Assembly (NCBI RefSeq): GCF_000702825.1
Contig: NZ_JNKF01000016.1
Span: forward strand, 124,001 to 188,000
Length of the DNA stretch: 64,000 bases
Direction of reading: 5' to 3'
From: Prevotella sp. P6B1
GTDB taxonomy: Bacteria > Bacteroidota > Bacteroidia > Bacteroidales > Bacteroidaceae
A program made the translations under genes and the position numbers. How positions within the stretch are numbered: the stretch's first letter is position 1; every line of letters starts with the position of its first letter. Of this stretch, positions 46,339 through 54,942 are shown in pieces. The notes under the pieces were generated by a model. It had not been told where the DNA came from. It did not search any database and saw only the letters and a list, made by a program, of their open reading frames with translations.

Positions 46339-47577
46339 TTAGGCTTCCATGCTTTGGAGATGCGACTTATCCAACTGTTTCTTCACATAATCGGCAGTCA
46401 CATTAAATTTCTTTGTTCGTTTAGATGGCAGATCAAACATGGCATCCATCATCACGTTCTCAACGATAGAACGCAATCCACGGGCACCAAGCTTATACTC
46501 AACGGCCTTATCTACGAGAGTTTCCAGCGCCTCCTTATCAAAGGTTAGCTCCACACCATCCATCTCGAAAAGTTTCTTATACTGACGGATAATTGAGTTC
46601 TTTGGCTCTGTAAGAATCTTCTCCAAGGCTTCACGATCCAAAGGATTCAAGTGGGTAAGCACTGGCAGACGACCGATAATCTCAGGAATCAGTCCGAACG
46701 ACTTCAGATCCTGAGGTACAATATACTGCATCAGATCGTTCTTATCAATCTTTCTGACGTTAGTCACCGAGTTATAACCCACCACATGGGTATTCATGCG
46801 CTGAGCAATCTTACGCTCGATACCATCGAAAGCACCACCGCAAACGAACAGGATATTTCGAGTGTCCACATGGATATAATCCTGATCAGGATGCTTACGC
46901 CCCCCCTTGGGTGGCACGTTCACCATGGTACCCTCTAATAACTTCAGCAATCCTTGCTGCACGCCCTCGCCACTAACGTCTCGGGTAATAGAGGGATTAT
47001 CACTCTTACGGGCAATCTTATCTATTTCATCAATGAATACAATACCGCGCTGAGCAGCCTCTACATTATAATCGGCTACCTGTAACAGACGCGACAAAAT
47101 ACTCTCCACATCCTCACCCACATAGCCGGCTTCAGTAAACACTGTGGCATCAACGATGGTAAAAGGCACATCGAGAAGCTTAGCGATGGTGCGTGCCAGC
47201 AGAGTCTTACCCGTGCCAGTACTTCCCACCATAATAATATTACTCTTCTCAATTTCCACATCATCATCGACAGGCTGCTGCAGACGCTTATAGTGGTTAT
47301 ATACGGCCACTGACAAATAGCGCTTGGCATCGTCCTGCCCTATCACATATTGATCCAGATACGCCTTAATCTCCTTAGGTTTAGGCACCTTCATTGGTTC
47401 GGGCACAGCTACGCCTTTCTTATCCTTGGCAACAGCCTTAGGGTTCTCCTTCAAGTTGTCCTGTACAATCTGATAAGCCTGACGTACACAATCACTACAG
47501 ATATGTCCATTCAGACCACTTATCAACAGCGCAACTTCCTTATCGCTTCTTCCACAAAAACTACAAACGTCCTTCAT
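46339..47577 (-). CDS. clpX: ClpX, ATP-dependent unfoldase of ClpXP
   Basis: 412 residues. The zinc-binding N domain is plain ([15 protein letters not shown] then CSDC), followed by one AAA+ module with Walker [16 protein letters not shown] and Walker [12 protein letters not shown]. The conserved GAFDGIE and the sensor region [21 protein letters not shown] are present. ClpX recognises tags such as ssrA and feeds proteins to ClpP. It is 12 bases downstream of clpP. Confidence 0.96.
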   Translation of the reverse strand: MKDVCSFCGRSDKEVALLISGLNGHICSDCVRQAYQIVQDNLKENPKAVAKDKKGVAVPEPMKVPKPKEIKAYLDQYVIGQDDAKRYLSVAVYNHYKRLQQPVDDDVEIEKSNIIMVGSTGTGKTLLARTIAKLLDVPFTIVDATVFTEAGYVGEDVESILSRLLQVADYNVEAAQRGIVFIDEIDKIARKSDNPSITRDVSGEGVQQGLLKLLEGTMVNVPPKGGRKHPDQDYIHVDTRNILFVCGGAFDGIERKIAQRMNTHVVGYNSVTNVRKIDKNDLMQYIVPQDLKSFGLIPEIIGRLPVLTHLNPLDREALEKILTEPKNSIIRQYKKLFEMDGVELTFDKEALETLVDKAVEYKLGARGLRSIVENVMMDAMFDLPSKRTKKFNVTADYVKKQLDKSHLQSMEA

Positions 47578-47589
47578 CTAATCTTCTTA

Positions 47590-48258
47590 TCACTTCTTCC
47601 TGGTGAGTACCTCATCAATCATACCGTAGGCCTTGGCCTCTTCAGCCGTCATCCAGTAGTTACGGTCTGAATCTGCATATACCTTATCATAAGGTGTATG
47701 CGAATGTTCTGAGATAATGGTATACAACTCTTTCTTGAATTTCAGGATCTCCTTAGCTTCAATCTCGATATCCGACGCCTGCCCCTGAACACCACCCAGA
47801 GGCTGGTGAATCATGACTCGGCTATGAGGTAGCGCCGAACGCTTACCCTCAGCACCAGCTACGAGCAGCACAGCACCCATTGAAGCAGCCATTCCTGTAC
47901 AGATTGTAGCCACGTCGCTGGTAATAAACTGCATAGTATCATAGATACCCAAGCCAGCAGTCACACTACCACCAGGCGAGTTAATATAAATAGAGATATC
48001 CTTTCCCGGATCGGTCGAATCAAGGAACAGTAACTGAGCCTGCAGCGTATTTGCCGTATAGTCGTCAATCTGTGTTCCGAGGAAGATGATACGATCCATC
48101 ATCAGACGCGAGAACACATCCATCTGAGTTACGTTCAACTGGCGTTCCTCAAGAATATAAGGATTCATATACTGGTTCTGAGCCTTGATAACATCATCAA
48201 GTACCAGACCGTTCATACCTAAATGCCGGGTAGCATATTTTCTAAATTCATTATTCAT
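47590..48258 (-). CDS. clpP: ClpP, serine protease subunit
   Basis: 222 residues. The Ser of GMAASMGAVLLVAG, the His of RVMIHQPLGGVQGQ and an Asp in the following helix form the triad. The protein forms a tetradecameric barrel gated by ClpA and ClpX, both encoded here. The N-terminal segment MNNEFRKYATRHLGMNG is longer than in most ClpP and probably a propeptide. A -7 box and a 10-base inverted repeat lie upstream. Confidence 0.96.
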   Translation of the reverse strand: MNNEFRKYATRHLGMNGLVLDDVIKAQNQYMNPYILEERQLNVTQMDVFSRLMMDRIIFLGTQIDDYTANTLQAQLLFLDSTDPGKDISIYINSPGGSVTAGLGIYDTMQFITSDVATICTGMAASMGAVLLVAGAEGKRSALPHSRVMIHQPLGGVQGQASDIEIEAKEILKFKKELYTIISEHSHTPYDKVYADSDRNYWMTAEEAKAYGMIDEVLTRKK

Positions 48259-48290
48259 ACTCTATATCCTTTCTTATACATAAGAGAAAA

Positions 48291-48349
48291 GGTTATCGAC
48301 CTTTCTCATCTTCATTTGGGACACAAAGATAATAAAAAAGTCGATAACC
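48291..48349. promoter_or_regulatory. Inverted repeat framing the clpP promoter
   Basis: GGTTATCGAC (48291-48300) and GTCGATAACC (48340-48349) are perfect 10-base complements, enclosing the clpP -7 box TATCTTTG (minus strand, 48323-48330). The right arm also belongs to a terminator-like hairpin after trigger factor. It may be an operator or allow alternative folding of the clpP leader. Confidence 0.5.
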
Positions 48350-48373
48350 CTTCTATTTTAGGGGTTATTTTTT
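48344..48373. terminator. Terminator-like hairpin between trigger factor and clpP
   Basis: ATAACCC (48344-48350) pairs with GGGTTAT (48362-48368) across an 11-base loop. On the plus strand TTTTT follows at once. On the minus strand, the direction of tig transcription, CGAC separates stem and T-run. It may stop tig transcription partially. Confidence 0.5.
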
Positions 48374-48384
48374 CCTAAAAAAGC

Positions 48385-49746
48385 TTATTTTTCTTGCATA
48401 AGCTTATTAAACTCCTCGAAAGTAACCTCTTTTTGATTCAACTTAACTACATTTTTGAGAGCTTCAGTCAGCTTCATGTCAACAGCGCGATCCACGAAAT
48501 TGTCAACATTCTCACGTTTCTTCATCTGCTCGTTAGCATAGTTCTCCAAAACATCATCGGGTACATTGCTCATACCATACTGGGCGAACTGAGCACGGAT
48601 AGCCTCCTTGGCAACAGCCTTCAGATCAGCCTCCTCAACCTTAATGCTCTGAGCGGCTACCAGCTGCTCCTTAATCAGGTGCCAAGCCAACTCTTTAATG
48701 CTACCCTCGAAATTCTTCTCAACGAAATCAGCGCCCTTATCCTGATTATTCTGAAGCATCACACGCTTCAGCAGAGCCTCTGGGAACTCAAGTTTACCAA
48801 CCTTCTTCTCCATGTGCTTACGAACATCGAGCAGGAACTTAAAGTCGCTATTCTGCTGCAACTGAGGAGCAATACTCTCGGCAATCTTAGCGCGGAAGGC
48901 CTTCTCATCCTTCACCTCACCCTCACCGAATACACGGTCGAAGAGTTTCTGGTCAACCTCTGCAGGCTGGAAGTGACGAATCTCAGTAATCTGGAAGCTG
49001 AAGTCAGCATTCAAATCCTTTACATCCTCCTTCTTAACCTTCAACAGGGCAGCAACCTCAGCATCGTTATCGGGATAAGCCTTCTTGGGGTTGAAAGTAA
49101 TGATATCACCGGGCTTAGCACCGTCGAAGAGCTTTTTCTGATCATCGGCTTTGATGTAAGCAGGCATAACCATAGCAGCCTCGGTAGTGATACCACCTTC
49201 CTTGGTGTTACCATTCTCGTCAAGCTCGCGCATATCACCAGTCAGTGTATCGTTACCGCTGAACACCTCAGCCTTTACGAACTCGCCTGCCTGTGATGCA
49301 TACATCTGCACCTGCTCGTCAAGCATCTTATCATCAACCTTGATGGTGTAATAGTCAATCTTATCTCTGCCAGTCAGCTCAGCCTTGAACTCGGGAGCAA
49401 CAGCAATATCGAACACGAATGTCAGATCATCTGCGTTCTCAAAGTCCTGGGGTACCTGCTTCTCCTGATTTGGAAGGGGCTCACCCAACATCTGGATCTT
49501 GTTCTCACGAACATACTCATACAGCTTCTCGCCCAGCAACTTGTTAACCTCGTCAACCTTCACTGCTGTGCCATACTGCTTCTTAATCATTCCCATGGGA
49601 ACCATACCTGGACGGAATCCAGGGACCTGTGCCTTCTTACGATAATTTTTCAGCTGCTTCTCTACTGCATCCTGATAATCTGCCTTCTCAACAGTCATAG
49701 TCAACAGACCATTGATTTTGTCGGCGCACTCAAACGAAATTTTCAT
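48385..49746 (-). CDS. tig: Trigger factor, ribosome-associated chaperone
   Basis: 453 residues. The N-terminal ribosome-binding domain contains the variant of the tail motif (QVPGFRPGMVPMGMIKKQYG; E. coli has GFRxGKxP). The PPIase domain (about 150-240) and the long C-terminal helical arms follow. It shields nascent chains at the exit tunnel. It is the first gene of the tig-clpP-clpX-recQ series, a common order in bacteria, with a TACTTTTG box upstream. Confidence 0.93.
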   Translation of the reverse strand: MKISFECADKINGLLTMTVEKADYQDAVEKQLKNYRKKAQVPGFRPGMVPMGMIKKQYGTAVKVDEVNKLLGEKLYEYVRENKIQMLGEPLPNQEKQVPQDFENADDLTFVFDIAVAPEFKAELTGRDKIDYYTIKVDDKMLDEQVQMYASQAGEFVKAEVFSGNDTLTGDMRELDENGNTKEGGITTEAAMVMPAYIKADDQKKLFDGAKPGDIITFNPKKAYPDNDAEVAALLKVKKEDVKDLNADFSFQITEIRHFQPAEVDQKLFDRVFGEGEVKDEKAFRAKIAESIAPQLQQNSDFKFLLDVRKHMEKKVGKLEFPEALLKRVMLQNNQDKGADFVEKNFEGSIKELAWHLIKEQLVAAQSIKVEEADLKAVAKEAIRAQFAQYGMSNVPDDVLENYANEQMKKRENVDNFVDRAVDMKLTEALKNVVKLNQKEVTFEEFNKLMQEK

Positions 49747-49790
49747 CTTCTTATGTACTTATTTATAATATATATTCAAATATTGGGGTG

Positions 49791-49798
49791 CAAAAGTA
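49791..49798 (-). promoter_or_regulatory. -7 promoter box of tig
   Basis: Minus-strand TACTTTTG lies 45 bases before ATG 49746. It directly follows the lptB terminator. A TTG occurs 17 bases upstream, a little close for a -33 element. Confidence 0.55.
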
Positions 49799-49799
49799 C

Positions 49800-49828
49800 A
49801 AAAAAACGGCGTAACCAACGTCGTTTTT
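49800..49828 (-). terminator. Intrinsic terminator of lptB
   Basis: On the minus strand, AAAAAACGACGT and ACGCCGTTTTTT pair around TGGTT with one A-C mismatch and end in a T-run. It abuts the tig promoter. Confidence 0.7.
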
Positions 49829-49835
49829 TCAATTT

Positions 49836-50633
49836 TTAACTTTTTTCAGCCAGTTCCTTAGCATTTCGTTCCATTTCTATCTGCTGGAAATTCTTTTTCC
49901 TTAATTCGAACGATTCAGTCAGATATTTTTCACGAACAATCTGATTAGCAGCCAACTCTTCAGGCGTTCCCTGGAACAAAATCCTACCCTCAAACAATAG
50001 ATAAGCACGGTCGGTAATAGCCAGTGTCTCATCCACATTATGGTCCGTAATCAGAATTCCTATGTTCAGATATTTCAACTTATAAACTATCTGCTGAATA
50101 TCTTCTACAGCAATAGGGTCAACGCCTGCAAAGGGTTCATCGAGCATGATGAATTTCGGTTCAATAGCCAGACAACGCGCAATCTCCGTACGGCGGCGCT
50201 CACCACCCGACAGACGATCACCCAAGTTCTTACGGACCTTCTCTAAACGGAACTCACGAATCAACTCCTCCAGCTTATTCAACTGATAATCGCGAGGTTT
50301 TCCTGTCATCTCCAGCACTGAGAGAATATTATCCTCAACACTCATCTTACGGAACACACTGGCTTCCTGTGCCAAATAGCCGATTCCAGCACGAGCACGC
50401 TTATAAACAGGGAATTTTGTCACATCTTCATCACCTAAAAATATATGACCACCATTAGGCACGATCAGTCCTGTAGTCATATAGAATGAAGTAGTCTTAC
50501 CAGCACCATTAGGTCCCAGCAGTCCCACAATTTCTCCCTGCTTCACATCGAAGCTAACATCATTAACCACCGTACGCTTACCATAGCGTTTCACGAGGCC
50601 TTCTGTCCGTAGTACAATACGATCTTCTTCCAT
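49836..50633 (-). CDS. lptB: LptB, ATPase of the LPS export ABC transporter
   Basis: 265 residues from ATG 50633 ([18 protein letters not shown]); a TTG at 50645 lies in the -7 box and is rejected. Walker A is [10 protein letters not shown], the signature is [16 protein letters not shown], and Walker B is [15 protein letters not shown], the D-loop and Q-loop being those of LptB. It drives LPS extraction from the inner membrane. The C-terminal tail ([24 protein letters not shown]) is longer than in proteobacteria. Its LptF/G partners are elsewhere. Confidence 0.93.
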   Translation of the reverse strand: MEEDRIVLRTEGLVKRYGKRTVVNDVSFDVKQGEIVGLLGPNGAGKTTSFYMTTGLIVPNGGHIFLGDEDVTKFPVYKRARAGIGYLAQEASVFRKMSVEDNILSVLEMTGKPRDYQLNKLEELIREFRLEKVRKNLGDRLSGGERRRTEIARCLAIEPKFIMLDEPFAGVDPIAVEDIQQIVYKLKYLNIGILITDHNVDETLAITDRAYLLFEGRILFQGTPEELAANQIVREKYLTESFELRKKNFQQIEMERNAKELAEKS

Positions 50634-50642
50634 AATCGGCTG

Positions 50643-50650
50643 CAAAGGTA
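50643..50650 (-). promoter_or_regulatory. -7 promoter box of lptB
   Basis: Minus-strand TACCTTTG ending 10 bases before ATG 50633. The short leader leaves the -7 box overlapping a rejected TTG start. Confidence 0.5.
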
Positions 50651-50747
50651 ATTAAAAAATGGAACACAGAGATACAAAGATACAGAGTTTTTTGTTTTTT
50701 TATTATAAATCTACGTATCATTGTGCCTTTGTGTTGAAAAAAAATAG

Positions 50748-50755
50748 TAATTTTG
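50748..50755 (+). promoter_or_regulatory. -7 promoter box of mlaE-mlaF
   Basis: TAATTTTG, 27 bases before ATG 50783. A TTTG 16 bases upstream could be a -33 element with short spacing. Confidence 0.5.
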
Positions 50756-50782
50756 CAGCCGAAATATATTAGTTTGTTTGCA

Positions 50783-51529
50783 ATGTTATCACATAAATGG
50801 CTGACCACCTTTGGTCAATATCTGATGTTCATGGGACGTGTATTCTCTCGTCCAGAACGCATGAGGATGTTCCTCAAACAGTATGTCACCGAGATGACCC
50901 AATTGGGCATCAACTCTATCGGCATCGTACTCATCATCTCTTTCTTCATTGGCGCCGTCATCTGTATTCAGATGAAACTCAACATCCAGAGTCCTTGGAT
51001 GCCACGTTGGGTAGCCGGATACACCACCCGCGAGATTTTATTGCTGGAATTTTCAAGCTCTATCATGTGTTTAATTCTAGCAGGAAAGGTTGGATCCAAC
51101 ATTGCCTCTGAATTAGGAACTATGCGAGTTACCCAACAGATTGACGCACTTGAAATTATGGGCATCAATTCTGCATGTTATCTTATTCTGCCCAAAATCA
51201 TCGGCATGCTCACCATCATGCCGTTCCTCGTCATATTCTCATCGGCCACAGGTATCATTGGAGCTTATGGCACTGCTTACTTAGGACACATCATCGCGCC
51301 CGACGACCTGACATCAGGACTGCAACACGCTTTCATTCCGTGGTTTGTATGGATGAGCATCATCAAAAGCCAGTTCTTTGCGTTCATTATCTCGAGCGTG
51401 CCCGCCTTCTGCGGCTACACCGTCGAAGGCGGTAGCGTCAATGTAGGCAAGGCATCTACCGACGCCGTTGTCACCTCAAGCGTACTCATCCTATTCTCCG
51501 ATGTTTTCCTAACACAGCTACTATCATGA
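50783..51529 (+). CDS. mlaE: MlaE-family ABC transporter permease
   Basis: 248 residues from ATG 50783 (MLSHKWLTTFGQYLMF); the TTG at 50753 is part of a promoter box. Five to six hydrophobic segments are present. EFSSSIMCLILAGKVGSNIASELGTMRVTQQIDALEIMGINSACYL is the MlaE signature (E..PVLTAL-like GRxGSAIAAELGTM). The protein moves phospholipids between membranes. It overlaps the ATPase gene by 4 bases. Confidence 0.9.
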   Translation: MLSHKWLTTFGQYLMFMGRVFSRPERMRMFLKQYVTEMTQLGINSIGIVLIISFFIGAVICIQMKLNIQSPWMPRWVAGYTTREILLLEFSSSIMCLILAGKVGSNIASELGTMRVTQQIDALEIMGINSACYLILPKIIGMLTIMPFLVIFSSATGIIGAYGTAYLGHIIAPDDLTSGLQHAFIPWFVWMSIIKSQFFAFIISSVPAFCGYTVEGGSVNVGKASTDAVVTSSVLILFSDVFLTQLLS

Positions 51530-52299
51530 TCGAAGTCAAGCATTTATATAAGAGTTTTGAGGACAAAGAAGTCCTTAAGGACATTAATACTGTTTTCGAG
51601 GACGGAAAGACAAACCTCATTATCGGACAAAGTGGTTCCGGCAAGACCGTCCTAATGAAAAATCTTGTCGGATTATTCGAACCAACCAAGGGAGAGATAC
51701 TATATGACGGCCGTAATTTCGTAAGCATGTCGAAACATGAGAAAGTCATGATGCGACGTGAGATGGGCATGATATTCCAAAGCGCAGCCCTTTTTGACTC
51801 GATGACGGTACTTGAGAATGTCATGTTTCCACTCGACATGTTTTCATCAATGACATTTCGAGAGCGTAAGCATCGTGCAAAAGAGTGTTTGGACCGCGTA
51901 AATCTTGGTGGTGCCGACGACAAATTCCCTGGCGAAATATCCGGCGGCATGCAGAAGCGCGTAGCCATTGCACGCGCCATTGCCCTCAATCCCAAATATC
52001 TGTTTTGCGACGAGCCAAACTCCGGACTCGACCCAAAAACATCGCTGGTTATCGACCAGCTACTACACTCCATCACGCAGGAATACAACATGACGACCAT
52101 CATCAACACTCATGATATGAACTCCGTCATGGGAATTGGTGAGAATATCATTTTTATTTACGAAGGAAATAAAGAGTGGCAAGGCGTAAGTGCCGACGTC
52201 ATGGGTTCATCCAATGCCCGCCTAACCGATTTTATATTCGCCAGCGACCTATTAAAAAATATGCGGAAAATCGTCATGGACAATGGTCTGACATTATAG
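51526..52299 (+). CDS. mlaF: MlaF-family ABC transporter ATPase
   Basis: 257 residues. Walker A is IGQSGSGKTVLMKNLVG, the signature ISGGMQKRVAIARAIAL, Walker B YLFCDEPNSGLDPKTS. Together with MlaE it forms the retrograde lipid transporter of the outer membrane. A substrate-binding MCE protein is not encoded next to it here and may follow elsewhere. It ends 120 bases before the signalling genes. Confidence 0.92.
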   Translation: MIEVKHLYKSFEDKEVLKDINTVFEDGKTNLIIGQSGSGKTVLMKNLVGLFEPTKGEILYDGRNFVSMSKHEKVMMRREMGMIFQSAALFDSMTVLENVMFPLDMFSSMTFRERKHRAKECLDRVNLGGADDKFPGEISGGMQKRVAIARAIALNPKYLFCDEPNSGLDPKTSLVIDQLLHSITQEYNMTTIINTHDMNSVMGIGENIIFIYEGNKEWQGVSADVMGSSNARLTDFIFASDLLKNMRKIVMDNGLTL

Positions 52300-52347
52300 A
52301 CAAAAAGCGAAAATTACCTAATTATTAAATAAAAAATTCCAAAAAAC

Positions 52348-52378
52348 TTGTGCGATTCAGAATTTTTGTTTACTTTTG
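52348..52378 (+). promoter_or_regulatory. Promoter of the RsbW/STAS/ATPase genes
   Basis: TTG (52348-52350), a 20-base spacer and TACTTTTG (52371-52378), 44 bases ahead of ATG 52422. Confidence 0.75.
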
Positions 52379-52421
52379 CAGCAATAATCGAAATTATAAC
52401 ATCCAATTTTAGCAATTTTAT

Positions 52422-52841
52422 ATGAAAAAGGAAATTAAGATTAAGAATCAGGTTGGTGAACTGGAAAAAGTCAATACCTTCATCGAAGAAATCGGTGAAG
52501 AATTACAGCTCGACATGGAGCTCCTGATGAACTTGAACCTGGTTATGGAGGAAATGGTTTCTAACGTTATCTTCTATGCTTATCCTGAAGGGAAGACTGC
52601 TGACATCGAATTGTCTGCCGAGTGCATTGGCCACACGCTCACTTTCGTACTGAGCGACAAAGGCCGCGAGTTCGATCCTACCATGAAGGAAGATATCGAC
52701 ACCGCTACAGATCCAGCCGATCGCGAGTTGGGCGGTTTGGGTATCTACATCGTAAAGAACATCATGAACGAGGTTACCTACCAGCGTTTGGAAGGCAAGA
52801 ATCTACTTACTATGAAGAAAGATTTAAACGAAGAAATTTAA
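52422..52841 (+). CDS. RsbW/SpoIIAB-like anti-sigma-type ATPase
   Basis: 139 residues. GHKL ATPase signatures are EEMVSNVIFYAYP (N box), DKGREFDP (G1) and GGLGIYIVKNIM (G2). Such proteins bind and phosphorylate a STAS-domain partner and often hold a sigma factor. No sigma factor is adjacent. The STAS gene follows after 24 bases. Confidence 0.88.
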   Translation: MKKEIKIKNQVGELEKVNTFIEEIGEELQLDMELLMNLNLVMEEMVSNVIFYAYPEGKTADIELSAECIGHTLTFVLSDKGREFDPTMKEDIDTATDPADRELGGLGIYIVKNIMNEVTYQRLEGKNLLTMKKDLNEEI

Positions 52842-52865
52842 TAGAACTTTAGATAACACAGAATT

Positions 52866-53177
52866 ATGACACAGATTATCAAAGAAGGTGGAAAAACCAT
52901 TATTAAGACCGGTTCAAGAATCGACACTATGAATGCCAACCAATTCGAGCAGGACATCCAGCCCGCCTTGAAAGAGGGCGGTGTAGATCTCGAAATGGAC
53001 TGCACAGAACTTACATACATGGCCAGTTCAGGTCTTCGCATCATCCAGAAGACTATGCGCACAGTGACACAGCTGAAAGGCCAGTTCAAGATAACCAACG
53101 TTTCGCCCGAGATCTATAAGATCCTGGCAATGACAGGTTTCACCAAGTTCATGAAGGTTGAACAGAAAAAAGCATAA
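52866..53177 (+). CDS. STAS-domain anti-sigma factor antagonist
   Basis: 103 residues. The phosphorylatable serine motif is YMASSGLRIIQ at residues 57-67, matching RsbV/SpoIIAA. The domain is MNANQFEQDIQPALKEGGVDLEMDC in its first half. The upstream RsbW-like ATPase is its natural kinase. MlaB, the STAS partner of MlaF in proteobacteria, is an alternative role, since mlaF lies upstream. Confidence 0.88.
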   Translation: MTQIIKEGGKTIIKTGSRIDTMNANQFEQDIQPALKEGGVDLEMDCTELTYMASSGLRIIQKTMRTVTQLKGQFKITNVSPEIYKILAMTGFTKFMKVEQKKA

Positions 53178-53180
53178 CAT

Positions 53181-54101
53181 ATGATCTGGGTGGTTATCAT
53201 ATTACTCTTAGCGCTCCTTGCCATCTGCGTGGTCCTGCAGATGAAAATTAAGCATATCCGCGAACAGGAGGCAGAAAGTAGTCAGTTACTCAATGACTAC
53301 CAGAAGCGCGTCAACGAGATGGAGAAACTGCTGAAGGACTACCGTTCGCTCGAGCAGAACTTCGACAACGTTGGTCAGGGCTACGAAGAAGCCCTGATGG
53401 CCTTCGACAAGATGGAAGAGGAGAAGCAGAAGGTTCTGAAGGTCAAGGAGACCATTGAAAAGCAGGCGAGCGAGGTTATGGCCGCCAAGCAGAAACTTGA
53501 GGAAACCATGCTCAAAAAGAAGGATATGATAGAAAAGTATGCCGAGGGACTGAAACAGAAGCTCGACTACACTCATCCTAATGCCGGCACCATCGCACTG
53601 ATGGCCAACCAGATCCTGAATGTCAACGACATCGATATGGAGCAGGCCTTGAACAGCGAGGACAATGTCATGGCTCAAGATATTGCCGCACTGGCAATTC
53701 AGGAGTCAGGCATCAGCTCGTTTCAGAAGGCCGAATTCAAATGCCAGATGGTCGAGGAGGCTCAAGCAACTATGGTTTTCACCAGCAGCAAGCATGCTGT
53801 ACGTGCGTTGGTATGCCTACTCGACAATGCCATGAAATTCACTACTCAGGGCCAGATTATCCTGCTCATCAACATCGAAGGCTCCAACCTCGAATTCTGC
53901 GTTGAGGACACTGGAACAGGTGTACTTTCAGAGTATGCCGAGAAGATTTTCGAGCCCTACGTAAAGCTGAACGACTTCTTCGAAGGCAATGGCATCGGTC
54001 TAACAGTAGCCCGCAGCATTGCCCGTCGTCTGGGTGGCGACATCAAGCTCGACACCGAGTATCATGGCGGAGCACGTTTTGTATTCTCACTGCCTATCTG
54101 A
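53181..54101 (+). CDS. Membrane-anchored histidine-kinase-type ATPase
   Basis: 306 residues: a single N-terminal membrane segment (residues 1-20), a coiled coil (about 25-130), and a GHKL ATPase domain in the last 110 residues with LLDNAMKFTTQGQI (N box), DTGTGVL (G1) and GNGIGLTVARSIARRLGG (G2). A canonical HisKA H-box is not obvious, so it may sense through the coiled coil or act on the RsbW/STAS pair. It begins 3 bases after the STAS gene. A strong terminator follows. Confidence 0.85.
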   Translation: MIWVVIILLLALLAICVVLQMKIKHIREQEAESSQLLNDYQKRVNEMEKLLKDYRSLEQNFDNVGQGYEEALMAFDKMEEEKQKVLKVKETIEKQASEVMAAKQKLEETMLKKKDMIEKYAEGLKQKLDYTHPNAGTIALMANQILNVNDIDMEQALNSEDNVMAQDIAALAIQESGISSFQKAEFKCQMVEEAQATMVFTSSKHAVRALVCLLDNAMKFTTQGQIILLINIEGSNLEFCVEDTGTGVLSEYAEKIFEPYVKLNDFFEGNGIGLTVARSIARRLGGDIKLDTEYHGGARFVFSLPI

Positions 54102-54125
54102 TAAAGAGACAACAATACACAAAAT

Positions 54126-54170
54126 CAAGCCCCTCCCTGCCAATCATGACACGGAGGGGCTTGTTCTTTT
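54126..54170 (+). terminator. Intrinsic terminator after the signalling genes
   Basis: CAAGCCCCTCC (54126-54136) and GGAGGGGCTTG (54153-54163) form an 11-base stem followed by TTCTTTT. It probably works in both directions, serving the converging DUF5020 gene too. Confidence 0.85.
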
Positions 54171-54222
54171 CTATGCACCGTCCATCTACCCTAAGAAGGG
54201 CATGACAGACTCGTGTGCATTT

Positions 54223-54942
54223 TTAGAAGTTCCACTTAACAGCGAGAGTCGGGTTAATAAAAAATGTTTTACTACTGGTTGGATCGGCATTATAAATGAA
54301 GTTATTGCTGATTTCAACCTCGCTACCCAAACTCAGATTATCAGTAACATTGTACCAGAACTGAGGCTCAGAAAGAATAACCAACTGACCATGCCCATTA
54401 TCTTTCTCGCCTCGCCAGAAATCAATGAAACCCGAGAAAGTACACTTCTTCTGTGCAAAGTTCAATCCCCACACGCCAGTAAGCTGGAACGAGTTGTAAG
54501 CATGTGTATCGTGCAGATTCTTAAAGAAGCGCTTGTACATCAACTGCACACCATAAGTCTTCGAGAAGTCGCTACTATGACCATTCCAGGCACCACCCAA
54601 CAAAGCGGCCTGCTGATAGCTGCCTACATAAGGCGAAGAAGACAAACCGCCATCATACTCGAAATGAGCAGCAAATCCTTGCTTACCAATGTTAATCTCT
54701 CGAGAAATCTCGGCATAGGCAGCCATTGTTTCCTTGCGGTTTAAATCGAGATCAACGAAATAGAACCACGAACCCCACTTATCGGCCTTAAACTGCTCAA
54801 GAGTCAGCGTCACCTTCTGACGGCCAGCCTCCTCATTCGAATAGATGTTACGACCAAAATCATAATGCAACTGCACATTCTGTGCACTAACGCTCATGGC
54901 TGCTACAGCCATCAACATCAAACTAAAAAACTTTCTCTTCAT
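54223..54942 (-). CDS. DUF5020 outer-membrane barrel, Tsx-like
   Basis: 239 residues. A signal peptide (ending VSAQ) is followed by a beta-barrel pattern with NVQLHYDFGRNIYSNEEAGRQKVTLTLEQFKADKWGS. It resembles the DUF5020 family of Bacteroidetes, which resembles the nucleoside channel Tsx. The start overlaps the end of the NCS2 permease by one base. An outer-membrane nucleoside/nucleobase channel paired with a purine permease would be consistent. Function is inferred. Confidence 0.8.
   Translation of the reverse strand: MKRKFFSLMLMAVAAMSVSAQNVQLHYDFGRNIYSNEEAGRQKVTLTLEQFKADKWGSWFYFVDLDLNRKETMAAYAEISREINIGKQGFAAHFEYDGGLSSSPYVGSYQQAALLGGAWNGHSSDFSKTYGVQLMYKRFFKNLHDTHAYNSFQLTGVWGLNFAQKKCTFSGFIDFWRGEKDNGHGQLVILSEPQFWYNVTDNLSLGSEVEISNNFIYNADPTSSKTFFINPTLAVKWNF

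Noticed and set aside
48394..49296. 300-codon open frame on the plus strand opposite trigger factor
   Set aside because: It lies wholly antisense to tig, which has full domain support, and its translation is leucine-rich low-complexity with no motif or ribosome site.
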